From Candidatus Minthenecus merdequi (GTDB taxonomy: Bacteria > Bacteroidota > Bacteroidia > Bacteroidales > Paludibacteraceae), in assembly GCA_018064385.1 (NCBI GenBank), contig JAGHVI010000133.1:1-14253 (forward strand): a stretch of 14,253 bases of DNA, in the 5' to 3' direction. Below the pieces are notes generated by a model. That model did not search any database and was not told where the DNA came from. It worked only from the letters and a program-made list of their open reading frames with translations. The position numbers and the translations under genes were made by a program. Numbering within the stretch: the stretch's first letter is position 1; each line of letters opens with the position of its first letter. This document shows positions 1-6,837 of this stretch, in pieces.

Positions 1-39
1 CAGTCGGTCACAATGCCCGCATTGCTCCCTTCTTTCGCA

Positions 40-98
40 CAGCAATCTGCTAAAAATAAACTTCAAAATCGTCTCAACCTAATTAATAGAACCACCCT
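40..98 (-). repeat. Left arm of a window-spanning inverted repeat (possible mobile-element end)
   Basis: Read on the minus strand, 98-80 is AGGGTGGTTCTATTAATTA, identical over 19 bases to 14161-14179 on the plus strand. Six bases further out, 73-40 (GACG, TTTTGAA, TTTATTTTT, GCA, TTGCTG in order) matches 14216-14247 with a few substitutions and two single-base gaps. Block 1 faces inward and block 2 outward at both window edges, so the arms form an inverted pair about 14 kb apart. Outside it, 11-24 is a short perfect palindrome (CAATGC-CC-GCATTG). Dispersed-element ends (insertion sequence or MITE) would fit, as would related promoters of two genes beyond the edges. No transposase is visible. 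The similarity is seen; its nature is inferred. Confidence 0.6.
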
Positions 99-170
99 AT
101 ACTCAGCCTCAGAATTTATGCCTTGTATAACATTTAGAGCATCCAAACGTGCCATTTCATCATAACTCAT
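63..170 (-). pseudogene. Short reading frame (35 codons) behind a strong promoter, possibly a truncated gene
   Basis: ATG at 170-168 opens a 35-codon frame beginning MSYDEMARLDALNVIQ and ending at TGA (65-63). It lies about 22 bases downstream of the transcription start expected from a perfect Bacteroidota promoter (199-229), which argues that a real gene begins here. The last dozen codons fall within the repeat arm at 40-98, and the frame stops soon after entering it. The simplest reading is a gene cut near codon 24 by an inserted element; a genuine small peptide or an untranslated RNA are alternatives. I recognise no family, and no Shine-Dalgarno sequence is evident. Confidence 0.35.
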
Positions 171-198
171 AATCGTACCCCATAATGATTTTCGACTG

Positions 199-229
199 CA
201 AAGTTACGATAATTTTCGGAAACAACAAA
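199..229 (-). promoter_or_regulatory. Bacteroidota-type promoter, perfect consensus
   Basis: Minus strand: TTTG (229-226), exactly 19 bases, then TAACTTTG (206-199). This matches the established Bacteroidota primary sigma factor consensus TTTG-N19-TAnnTTTG. Transcription should start near 193-191 and run left into the short frame at 63-170. It is the best promoter match in the window. Confidence 0.8.
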
Positions 230-260
230 ATGTTTGAAAGACCTTTTCATACGCAAACAA

Positions 261-300
261 AAAAACAACCAGTCGTCATTCTACGACTGGTTGTTTTTTT
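261..300 (-). terminator. Strong rho-independent terminator of the dnaB/OPT unit
   Basis: The arms 261-276 and 283-298 pair over about 16 bases (core AACCAGTCGT / ACGACTGGTT) around a 6-base loop. The hairpin has A-runs on one side and T-runs on the other, so it has a U-tract in both directions. It starts about 23 bases after the stop codon of the OPT transporter and would end the minus-strand operon. It could also stop plus-strand readthrough entering from the left. Confidence 0.9.
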
Positions 301-323
301 TACCTGTTGTATTTTATGATGAT

Positions 324-2297
324 TTATTTCTTGACCTTGAGCGAAGCAATGATAAGGTATGAGATTATGACAAGATACATCACAATACCCAGAACCTCGG
401 CACCTGTAGAAGAAGCCCAGGCAGTCTGGTACAAATCAGCATCAGGAAACATGATAGCAGTGACATACTTGATAGCAGCGGCAACAACACCCAACAACGC
501 ACCACCTGCGATAAAGCCAGAGGCGAGAAGCGTACCGCGCTCCATACGTGCGTTGTTGACAGAGGCATCTTTTGAACGTGTAGAAACGAACCAACTGACA
601 AGACCACCGACAAGCAGAGGAAGGTTCAACTGGAGAGGAATGAACATACCAAGAGCGAAAGGAAGTACAGGAACACCAAGGAAGCTGAGCAGGAGCGCAA
701 GAATAGCACCAACACCATAAAGCCACCAAGGAGCACCCTGCTCCATCATAAGTGGCTCGATGACAGCAGCCATTGCATTAGCCTGAGGGGCTACGAGGGC
801 GTTGTCGCCTGAGAATCCGTAAGTCTTGTTCAGCATAAGAATCACACCACCGACAGTAGCGGCAGAGACAAGAGCGCCGAGGAATTTGAAAGTCTCCTGC
901 TTGGCAGGTGTCGTTCCTAACCAATAACCTATCTTCAAGTCAGTTATGAATCCTCCAGCAGTGGAAAGAGCCGTGCAGACAACACCACCTATAATCATTG
1001 CAGCAACTATACCGCTTGTGCCTTTGAGACCTACGGAGACAAGCACCACAGAGGCAAGAATAAGGGTCATAAGTGTCATACCTGACACAGGGTTACTGCC
1101 TACTACAGCTGTGGCGTTTGCAGCGACAGTGGTGAACAGGAAAGCAATCACCGTAACCACAAGCCATGCGATAAATGCCTGAAAGAAAGAGTGTATGACA
1201 CCAAACCAGAAGAATACAAGCACAATGACGAGTGCTGAGACGATGGCGATTATGACTGTCTTCATAGAGATGTCGCGCTGAGTGCGTGGAAGGTTTCCTG
1301 CTATGGATGTCCCTTTAGAGAACTCGCTGACAGCAAGTCCAGCAGCCTGCTTGATTACACCCCAGGATTTGATGATGCCTATGATACCTGCCATGGCAAT
1401 TGCGCCAATACCGATGTTGCGGGCATACTGCGTGAAGATGAGTTGAGGATCCATCTCACTGAGCATTACCGAGTCAACGGTTGTCATACCAAGGAGAGGA
1501 ATAACGACGAACCAGATGAAAAGCGAACCTGCGCAGATGATAAGGGAGTATTTAAGTCCGATGATGAAGCCAAGGCCGAGGGTTGCGGCAGAGATGTTGA
1601 TTGAGAGTTGCATCTTCAGTTTCATTGCCACAGCCTCGCCAAAGGCGGTCATGCGTGTTGAGAGTATCTCGCTCCAAGCACCGAATGTTGACACTGCAAA
1701 GTCGTAAAGACCACCGATGAAACCTGCGATGAGGAGCGGTTTTGCCTGCGAGCCACCACGTTCGCCAGAAATCAGCACCTGAGTTGTAGCTGTTGCCTCA
1801 GGGAAAGGATACTTGCCGTGCATATCGCTGACGAAGTATTTGCGAAAAGGTATCAGGAACAGAATGCCGAGGATACCGCCAAGCAGCGAACTGAGGAAGA
1901 CCTCGAAGAAATTGACGGTGATTTCAGGGTACTTGTCCTGCAAGATGTAGAGTGCAGGGAGAGTGAAGATTGCACCTGCCACGATTACGCCGGAGGCAGA
2001 ACCGATGGATTGAATGATGATGTTCTCGCCAAGGGCATTCTTGCGTCTGATGGCAGACGAGAGTCCGACGGCGATGATAGAGATAGGGATAGCAGCCTCG
2101 AATACCTGACCGACTTTAAGTCCAAGGAAAGCCGCTGCCGCTGAGAAAAATACAGCCATCACAAGACCGATTGTGACCGAATAGGCACTGACTTCGGGAA
2201 CTGTGCGGTCGGCAGGCATCACAGGGTTGTACTGCTCGCCAGGTTGCAGTTCGCGTGCTGCATTCTCAGGAAGGGAGATGTTTTTGTTTTCTTCCAT
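324..2297 (-). CDS. OPT family oligopeptide transporter
   Basis: A 657-residue, very hydrophobic inner-membrane protein of the oligopeptide transporter (OPT) family, which couples uptake to the proton gradient. Characterised members carry small peptides or metal chelates; the substrate here cannot be read from sequence. A short polar N-terminus ends in MPADRTVPEVSAYSVTIGL and leads into the first membrane segment and the family-typical stretch GLKVGQVFEAAIPISI (about 60-75). Many further membrane segments follow, and the protein ends in the basic tail LKVKK. The length is normal for bacterial single-chain members. The ATG at 2297 lies 24 bases after the dnaB stop codon on the same strand, so it is probably the last gene of that operon, followed by the terminator at 261-300. 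The family call is secure; calling it a peptide importer is inference. Confidence 0.93.
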   Translation of the reverse strand: MEENKNISLPENAARELQPGEQYNPVMPADRTVPEVSAYSVTIGLVMAVFFSAAAAFLGLKVGQVFEAAIPISIIAVGLSSAIRRKNALGENIIIQSIGSASGVIVAGAIFTLPALYILQDKYPEITVNFFEVFLSSLLGGILGILFLIPFRKYFVSDMHGKYPFPEATATTQVLISGERGGSQAKPLLIAGFIGGLYDFAVSTFGAWSEILSTRMTAFGEAVAMKLKMQLSINISAATLGLGFIIGLKYSLIICAGSLFIWFVVIPLLGMTTVDSVMLSEMDPQLIFTQYARNIGIGAIAMAGIIGIIKSWGVIKQAAGLAVSEFSKGTSIAGNLPRTQRDISMKTVIIAIVSALVIVLVFFWFGVIHSFFQAFIAWLVVTVIAFLFTTVAANATAVVGSNPVSGMTLMTLILASVVLVSVGLKGTSGIVAAMIIGGVVCTALSTAGGFITDLKIGYWLGTTPAKQETFKFLGALVSAATVGGVILMLNKTYGFSGDNALVAPQANAMAAVIEPLMMEQGAPWWLYGVGAILALLLSFLGVPVLPFALGMFIPLQLNLPLLVGGLVSWFVSTRSKDASVNNARMERGTLLASGFIAGGALLGVVAAAIKYVTAIMFPDADLYQTAWASSTGAEVLGIVMYLVIISYLIIASLKVKK

Positions 2298-2311
2298 AAT
2301 ATAATAAAGAG

Positions 2312-2326
2312 TTTGATATTATCAAA
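2312..2326. repeat. Perfect short palindrome over the dnaB stop codon
   Basis: TTTGATA-T-TATCAAA: two 7-base arms around a single base. The dnaB stop codon (2324-2322) lies inside the right arm, and the OPT start codon is 15 bases away on the downstream side. It could be a dimer-bound operator, an mRNA processing signal or chance in AT-rich DNA. The one-base centre is too tight for a full hairpin, and no U-tract follows, so it is not a standard terminator. Confidence 0.4.
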
Positions 2327-3908
2327 ATGGTGCTCCGCCGAATGGCGATGAAGGAGGGAGCTGCGCATCGTAGTCGGCTGAGAAATTTGTGTCTGGGTCT
2401 GGCAGTGCGTTGTTTGCAGCCCGTGTATCGTTGGTGCGCGAACTGAGCAGACCATGGTAAGAGGCGTTGCTCTGCTCTATCTCAGCGTTTAATGAGGTAA
2501 AGAGGGCAAAATCTTTGTAGAAACGTAGGTCAATATCTTCGGTCGAACCATTACGGTGCTTGGCGATAAGGAACTGCGCCACCCCACGCAGGTCTTTGCC
2601 GTTATCCTCGAAAATCTTGTAATACTCAGGTCGGTGAATGAATGCGACTATATCAGCATCCTGCTCGATGGCACCTGATTCGCGAAGGTCGGACAGCTGA
2701 GGTTTACGCCCCTCGATGGTTGTTGCGCCCTCACGTTTCTCGCTGTTACGGTTGAGCTGTGAAAGGGCGACGATAGGTATGTTAAGTTCCTTGGCAAGAC
2801 CTTTGAGCGAACGAGAGATGAGGCTGACCTCGCCTTCACGGGAGAAGAAATTCATACCTTGTGCATTCATCAGTTGCAGATAGTCAATGAACACAATGCG
2901 AATGCCGTGTTCTGAAACAAGTCGCATAACCTTCGTGCGGAGTTCGAGGATGGAAAGTTGTGGAGTGTCGTCAATATAGATAGGTGCATCCTGCATAGCC
3001 TTGATTGCGAAATCAATCTTTCCCCACTCTTCGCGCGTCAGTTGCGCACTTCGTACAGTGTTGCCTGGTATTCGTGCGGTAGATACAAGAAGACGATTGA
3101 CCAACTGCACGCAACTCATTTCAAGCGAGAACATTGCACAAGGGATTTGCTCATGGCCTTTCGAGGTCATAACACCGTCAATGGCAATATTCTTAATCAT
3201 TGACAACACGAAAGCGGTCTTACCCATAGCAGGACGTGCAGCGATAATGATAAGGTCAGAATCCTGCCAGCCGAAAGTCACCTTGTCAACTTCGGCATAA
3301 CCCGAAGGAACGCCGGAGATGCCCTCCTTGCGCTTGCTTGCCTCCATAATGCGGTGCAGAGCCTCCTCGATATAAGGGTTAATCTGACGGACATCACGCT
3401 TCACGTTACGGTTTGAAATCTCGAAAATCTGTCCCTGAGTCTCTTTCAGAAGGTCCTCGACATCAGTCTGTTCGTCGAACGCCTTGGACTGTGTTTCGAT
3501 TGACATGCGGATAAGTTCACGTGCGATGTACTTCTGCATAACAATCTTGGAATAGTATTCAACGTGCGATGCGCTGTGAGCCTGCGTTGTGACATCTGTT
3601 ATATAATCCAAACCACCGGCAGCCTCGAAATTTCCTTCCTGCTTCAAACGCTCAACAACGGTGATGGCATCAACAGGCTGCTTGTTGCCAAACAGATGTA
3701 TGATAGCCTCGAAAATCTTCTCATTTCTTGGGTCGTAGAAATACTCAGGCTTAAGGGTCGAGGCAGCCTCGGAGAGTGCGTCACGGTTCAGCAGTATTGA
3801 GCCAATGATACTTGTCTCCATCTCAAGGGCCTGTGGCTGGACATTGCCGAGATTGAGATTTCGGATGTCAAGTTTTGGTGCTTTTTTCTTAGTGTTAGAA
3901 ACTGGCAT
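2322..3908 (-). CDS. dnaB: Replicative DNA helicase DnaB
   Basis: A 528-residue replicative helicase: a homohexameric ATPase that moves along the lagging strand, opens the fork and recruits primase. The N-terminal domain (about 23-125, beginning PQALEMETSIIGSIL) binds primase and forms the collar. The C-terminal RecA-like ATPase holds Walker A ARPAMGKT (224-231), SLEMS (261-265), Walker B FIDYLQLM (340-347), SQLNR (383-387) and the DLRESGAIEQDAD segment (407-419) with the arginine finger. After about 480 the tail is polar and proline-rich, ending SSPFGGAPF, and is probably disordered; similar tails are common in Bacteroidota DnaB. No intein interrupts the ATPase. The ATG is 7 bases after the preceding stop, with no obvious ribosome binding site, so it is probably expressed from an upstream operon promoter, although an unseen internal promoter is possible. 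Confidence 0.98.
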   Translation of the reverse strand: MPVSNTKKKAPKLDIRNLNLGNVQPQALEMETSIIGSILLNRDALSEAASTLKPEYFYDPRNEKIFEAIIHLFGNKQPVDAITVVERLKQEGNFEAAGGLDYITDVTTQAHSASHVEYYSKIVMQKYIARELIRMSIETQSKAFDEQTDVEDLLKETQGQIFEISNRNVKRDVRQINPYIEEALHRIMEASKRKEGISGVPSGYAEVDKVTFGWQDSDLIIIAARPAMGKTAFVLSMIKNIAIDGVMTSKGHEQIPCAMFSLEMSCVQLVNRLLVSTARIPGNTVRSAQLTREEWGKIDFAIKAMQDAPIYIDDTPQLSILELRTKVMRLVSEHGIRIVFIDYLQLMNAQGMNFFSREGEVSLISRSLKGLAKELNIPIVALSQLNRNSEKREGATTIEGRKPQLSDLRESGAIEQDADIVAFIHRPEYYKIFEDNGKDLRGVAQFLIAKHRNGSTEDIDLRFYKDFALFTSLNAEIEQSNASYHGLLSSRTNDTRAANNALPDPDTNFSADYDAQLPPSSPFGGAPF

Positions 3909-3915
3909 AAAGAGG

Positions 3916-4725
3916 TTAATTTTTTTTTCTTGGTGATAGTCTCCAAATGCGGAGATGGGGTTGCTCTACCCCACCCAACCCACGGTAGAAACGTGCGACA
4001 CCAGGTATCATTGAGCCTTCGAAATCAATTATACGTTCGCCTCTTTGCTCAATAAGCCTGCTCATCAACCCAAACATAGCACGACATTGTAAACCTTCGG
4101 GTGACGACACAGGTGCAAGTGTCACATAACGACTGGTTGTGCAAATAGAAAATAGCGCAGAAACAATACGTTCTTCAAAATAAGCAGCATCAATGCGTGA
4201 CATATTGTGTTCGTTACATGAGTTTATTAACGATTTTAGCAATTGAGGGTCAGCAAGATGACCGTTGTGTTGAGTCCAGAAATCCATAAATGTTTCCACA
4301 TTTATAGGTTTATATTCAAGGTTTTGCGAACGTTTTACATTGCGTTGGGTATTATTATCTGGTCCTTTAGAACCATCCATTATATAATTTATGTGAGTTA
4401 GAGAGTGAGACCCATTATAGGAGTTAGTATAGTTAAGGTTGAAGTCGTACGAAAGATACGGAATCTTGCGCAAAAAGGCATTTATATCGCCATCACCAAA
4501 AAGTCCAAGTTGCTGTGTAAAACGAGGTTGAACCAGGTAGGTAATGCCGAAACGTCGTTTCACCGGCAAAGGCATAACGGCTTGATAATCATCTTCGACA
4601 AGAGCCTTCCACTTTGGAGAAACAATGTCAAGCCACCACGAAAGAGCGTATGGTTGTCCTGAAACAGAGACGAGTTTATCCCATTTCGTACGGTCAATGG
4701 CATTATTATCCAAGCAACAAATCAT
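3916..4725 (-). CDS. FemAB/GNAT-fold acyltransferase-like protein
   Basis: A 269-residue soluble protein with no signal peptide. It has the look of a FemAB-like (GNAT-fold) acyltransferase: YLVQPRFTQQLGLFG (63-77), a basic NVKRS segment (129-133) where FemAB proteins carry their linker arginine, and the C-terminal signature IIDFEGSMIPGVARFYRGLGG (232-252), close to the 'DFEGS...FYRGFG' end of FemAB-type proteins. FemAB enzymes transfer amino acids from aminoacyl-tRNA to peptidoglycan precursors; relatives modify other acceptors, so the substrate here is unknown. The start ATG overlaps the endonuclease stop as ATGA, indicating translational coupling, and dnaB begins 7 bases after its stop. It is more AT-rich than dnaB and OPT, with many Asn codons. 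Fold call moderate; reaction unknown. Confidence 0.6.
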   Translation of the reverse strand: MICCLDNNAIDRTKWDKLVSVSGQPYALSWWLDIVSPKWKALVEDDYQAVMPLPVKRRFGITYLVQPRFTQQLGLFGDGDINAFLRKIPYLSYDFNLNYTNSYNGSHSLTHINYIMDGSKGPDNNTQRNVKRSQNLEYKPINVETFMDFWTQHNGHLADPQLLKSLINSCNEHNMSRIDAAYFEERIVSALFSICTTSRYVTLAPVSSPEGLQCRAMFGLMSRLIEQRGERIIDFEGSMIPGVARFYRGLGGVEQPHLRIWRLSPRKKN

Positions 4726-5489
4726 ATTTCTGAAAAAATTTCAAGTTTTACGCACGATTCCACCTCAGTTTCGACATCGTCCGGAAGATTGTAGAAGAAA
4801 TCTATACCTGTCATATATTCCAAGAAATCAATCGTTTCTATATGCATACTTTCATCTTCGTATTCTGCTGGAAAAATGTATGCAATGGCATACCAAACGC
4901 CGTCATTATTAACGAGTAGCACTTTGAAAAACTCAGTAGGAACAACAACTTTACATTTTGAACCAATATATTTACGTTTTGAAACATCTTTATTAATAAT
5001 AGGTCCTGCACATATATATATTGAGTCGTATCTGAGAGCAAGTTCACGGACTTTATCTTCGTATTTTTTCCAAATGCCAGCATTTAATTTATGACGTTGA
5101 GGGCACATATTTGTCATATAAAAGCACTCTCGCATAGCAACAGAATCCCATCGCATATCAGCAGAAGGAGCCATGTGACCACGGTCGTATCCTGATTTTT
5201 TGTATTCGTCAGACGATGGACAACCAGCAACTTTGGGGTCAATACGAAATTTGTTACTACGTTCGATTACTTTGGTTTCCACCTCGTTACGCGTCAAGCA
5301 ATACCCTACCCAATTAGGCACATTAAATTCTGAGTTCCAACTAAGAGTGTATGCCATATGTTCAATTATCAGAGACTTGACACTATCAGGTGTTCGTGCG
5401 AAAGACAATGAATCTGAAGATGAAGCAAACAGAGACTGGATTATCAAATTAAGCAAAAGAAACGACAATGAAAAATGTCCGATACTCAT
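4722..5489 (-). CDS. Secreted DNA/RNA non-specific endonuclease (NUC1 family)
   Basis: A 255-residue endonuclease of the beta-beta-alpha-metal (NUC1, Serratia nuclease-like) family, which cuts DNA and RNA without sequence specificity using one Mg2+. The active-site motif DRGHMAPSADM begins at residue 102, with catalytic His at 104. Downstream, TNMCPQ (126-131) and LNAGIW (135-140) supply the metal-binding Asn, and VPTEFFKVLL (about 183-192) is a late family strand. Residues 1-23 form a hydrophobic signal peptide ending near SLFASS, so it should act in the periplasm or outside. A longer reading starts at TTG 5498; I chose ATG at 5489 because the -7 box at 5518-5525 puts the RNA start near 5511 and ATG is the better codon. 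Its stop overlaps the next gene by 4 bases. AT-rich compared with dnaB. Role (nutrient scavenging, DNA uptake, competition) is not shown by sequence. Confidence 0.9.
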   Translation of the reverse strand: MSIGHFSLSFLLLNLIIQSLFASSSDSLSFARTPDSVKSLIIEHMAYTLSWNSEFNVPNWVGYCLTRNEVETKVIERSNKFRIDPKVAGCPSSDEYKKSGYDRGHMAPSADMRWDSVAMRECFYMTNMCPQRHKLNAGIWKKYEDKVRELALRYDSIYICAGPIINKDVSKRKYIGSKCKVVVPTEFFKVLLVNNDGVWYAIAYIFPAEYEDESMHIETIDFLEYMTGIDFFYNLPDDVETEVESCVKLEIFSEI

Positions 5490-5517
5490 AATTGCCAATA
5501 TAGATTTTTTCCGTTTG

Positions 5518-5525
5518 CAAAGTTA
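5518..5525 (-). promoter_or_regulatory. -7 promoter box for the endonuclease/dnaB unit
   Basis: TAACTTTG on the minus strand, followed by CA, about 29 bases upstream of the endonuclease ATG. It matches the Bacteroidota -7 consensus TAnnTTTG. The expected -33 position holds no TTTG, so the upstream half is poor. It would drive endonuclease, FemAB-like, dnaB and OPT. Confidence 0.6.
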
Positions 5526-5592
5526 ATAAAATTAACTCATATAAAAGGTAGATTTTCCCGATTTTTTTTGAACAAAATAATGTGGAAAACTA

Positions 5593-5623
5593 TTGCTCAT
5601 TTGTGGAAAATTATATAACTTTG
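5593..5623 (+). promoter_or_regulatory. Promoter for the DUF3109-mntP operon
   Basis: Plus strand: TTG (5593-5595), 20 bases, then TAACTTTG (5616-5623), close to TTTG-N19-21-TAnnTTTG. Transcription should begin near 5630, giving a leader of about 50 bases before ATG 5680. The leader is too short for a manganese riboswitch of the yybP-ykoY type, and none is visible. The promoter stands back to back with the endonuclease -7 box, about 90 bases apart, with T-rich tracts between. Confidence 0.65.
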
Positions 5624-5679
5624 CACAAGTGAAGCGTATGCTGTAAAAAAAGATATTATCCTTTGAAAGACAGTGATAT

Positions 5680-6270
5680 ATGGTAGAAATTCATGATACA
5701 ATTGTCTCGTTCGACCTTTTCGAGGAGCGTTTTTGTTGTGACCTTGAGAGTTGCAAAGGCATCTGTTGCGTTGAGGGGGATTGCGGTGCCCCGTTGGAGA
5801 TTGAAGAGATTGAGAAGATTGAGGAGGTGCTGCCTGTGATATGGGATATGTTGCCTGAGAAAAGCCGTGAGGTGATTGATGAACAAGGTGTTGCGTATAT
5901 TGACCCAGAGGGCGAGATGGTGACGTCGATTGTGGATGGCAAGGATTGTGTCTTTGCGTTTCACGACACGGAGGACGGTTGCTGCAAATGTGCGATTGAG
6001 AAGGCTTACCGTGAGGGGAAAATAGACTTTATGAAACCTGTCTCGTGCCACCTCTACCCTGTTCGTATCAAAAAATACGAAAAATTCACAGCAGTCAACT
6101 ACCACCGTTGGGATGTCTGTCAATGTGCCGTCAAAAAAGGTTGTTCATTGAAGTTGCCGGTATATAAATTTCTCAAAGAACCTCTGATAAGACGTTTTGG
6201 CAAAGATTGGTATAATGAGTTGGAACTTGCAGCTGACGCTTATGAAAAACAATTTTCTCAGTTCAAATGA
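5680..6270 (+). CDS. DUF3109 family Cys-rich protein
   Basis: A 196-residue cytoplasmic protein of the DUF3109 family, widespread in Bacteroidota and of unknown function. It has 14 cysteines, an unusual density: CCDLESCKGICCVEGDCGAP (19-38), Cys90 in GKDCVF, CCKC (101-104), then SCHLYPVR (122-129), NYHRWDVCQC (140-149) and LPVYKFLKEPLIRRFG (159-174). The Cys pattern resembles YkgJ-type putative zinc or iron-sulfur proteins, so metal or cluster binding is a reasonable inference but unproven. There is no signal peptide or membrane segment. The stop codon overlaps the mntP start as ATGA, so both are probably translated together; the link to a manganese exporter supports a metal-related role. ATG 5680 is chosen because MVEIHDTIVSFDLFEERF aligns with the family's typical N-terminus. 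Confidence 0.9.
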   Translation: MVEIHDTIVSFDLFEERFCCDLESCKGICCVEGDCGAPLEIEEIEKIEEVLPVIWDMLPEKSREVIDEQGVAYIDPEGEMVTSIVDGKDCVFAFHDTEDGCCKCAIEKAYREGKIDFMKPVSCHLYPVRIKKYEKFTAVNYHRWDVCQCAVKKGCSLKLPVYKFLKEPLIRRFGKDWYNELELAADAYEKQFSQFK

Positions 6271-6833
6271 CTTTTTTTGAGCTCATATTGCTTTCTATTG
6301 GACTTGCTATGGATTGCCTTGCCATCTCTGTGGCTGGCTCAATAGCCTATGGACGTTACAACTGGCGACGTATATTGTTGATGGCATTATTCTTTGGTGG
6401 TTTTCAGGGGGTTATGCCTGTAATAGGTTGGGCTGTCGGGGTGAGTTTTGTAAATATCATTGGTCAGTACGACCATTGGATTGCTCTGCTGATATTGTGC
6501 TTCATCGGGGGTAAGATGATATTTGAGAGTTTCAAAGCTGACGGGGAGGTGTCTGAATATACGCCTTACGGCTCATTGCGGATGCTTGTAATACTATCTG
6601 TTGCAGACAGTATTGACGCACTTGCCACTGGACTTCTGTTCATCACTTGCAGTGACATACTTGCCCTTGGTGCTTCGATTATCGCGCTTGGCAGTTTTGT
6701 CATAACCATTCTTGGCTGTGTGATAGGGATTGAGTTTGGCAAGCGTTTCAAAGTGAACGTCAATCTGTTGGGAGGCTTGATTCTGATAGGCATAGGGGTT
6801 AAGATTTTTGTTGAACATACATTCTTCGCATAA
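6267..6833 (+). CDS. mntP: Manganese efflux pump MntP
   Basis: A 188-residue inner-membrane Mn2+ exporter of the MntP (formerly YebN/DUF204) family, in the LysE superfamily; it protects against manganese overload. The length is normal. About six membrane segments form two similar halves: LAMDCLAIS (13-21), with the conserved Asp16, opens the first half and VADSIDALATG (112-122), with Asp114 and Asp117, opens the second. Other helices lie near 36-60, 70-86, 127-155 and 165-186. In other bacteria mntP is often controlled by MntR or a manganese riboswitch; neither signal is visible here, and the gene is internal to an operon with a 4-base overlap with the DUF3109 gene. The next gene starts 4 bases after its stop. 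Confidence 0.95.
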   Translation: MTFFELILLSIGLAMDCLAISVAGSIAYGRYNWRRILLMALFFGGFQGVMPVIGWAVGVSFVNIIGQYDHWIALLILCFIGGKMIFESFKADGEVSEYTPYGSLRMLVILSVADSIDALATGLLFITCSDILALGASIIALGSFVITILGCVIGIEFGKRFKVNVNLLGGLILIGIGVKIFVEHTFFA

Positions 6834-6837
6834 CAAA

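Noticed and set aside
307..720. 137-codon plus-strand open frame opposite the end of the OPT gene
   Set aside because: Mirror of a strongly supported membrane protein; no start signals or family resemblance.
5624..5679. Manganese (yybP-ykoY) riboswitch ahead of the mntP operon
   Set aside because: The leader is only about 50 bases and lacks the paired arms of that riboswitch.
5656..6123. 155-codon minus-strand open frame opposite DUF3109
   Set aside because: Antisense to a conserved family gene with matching N- and C-termini; no independent support.
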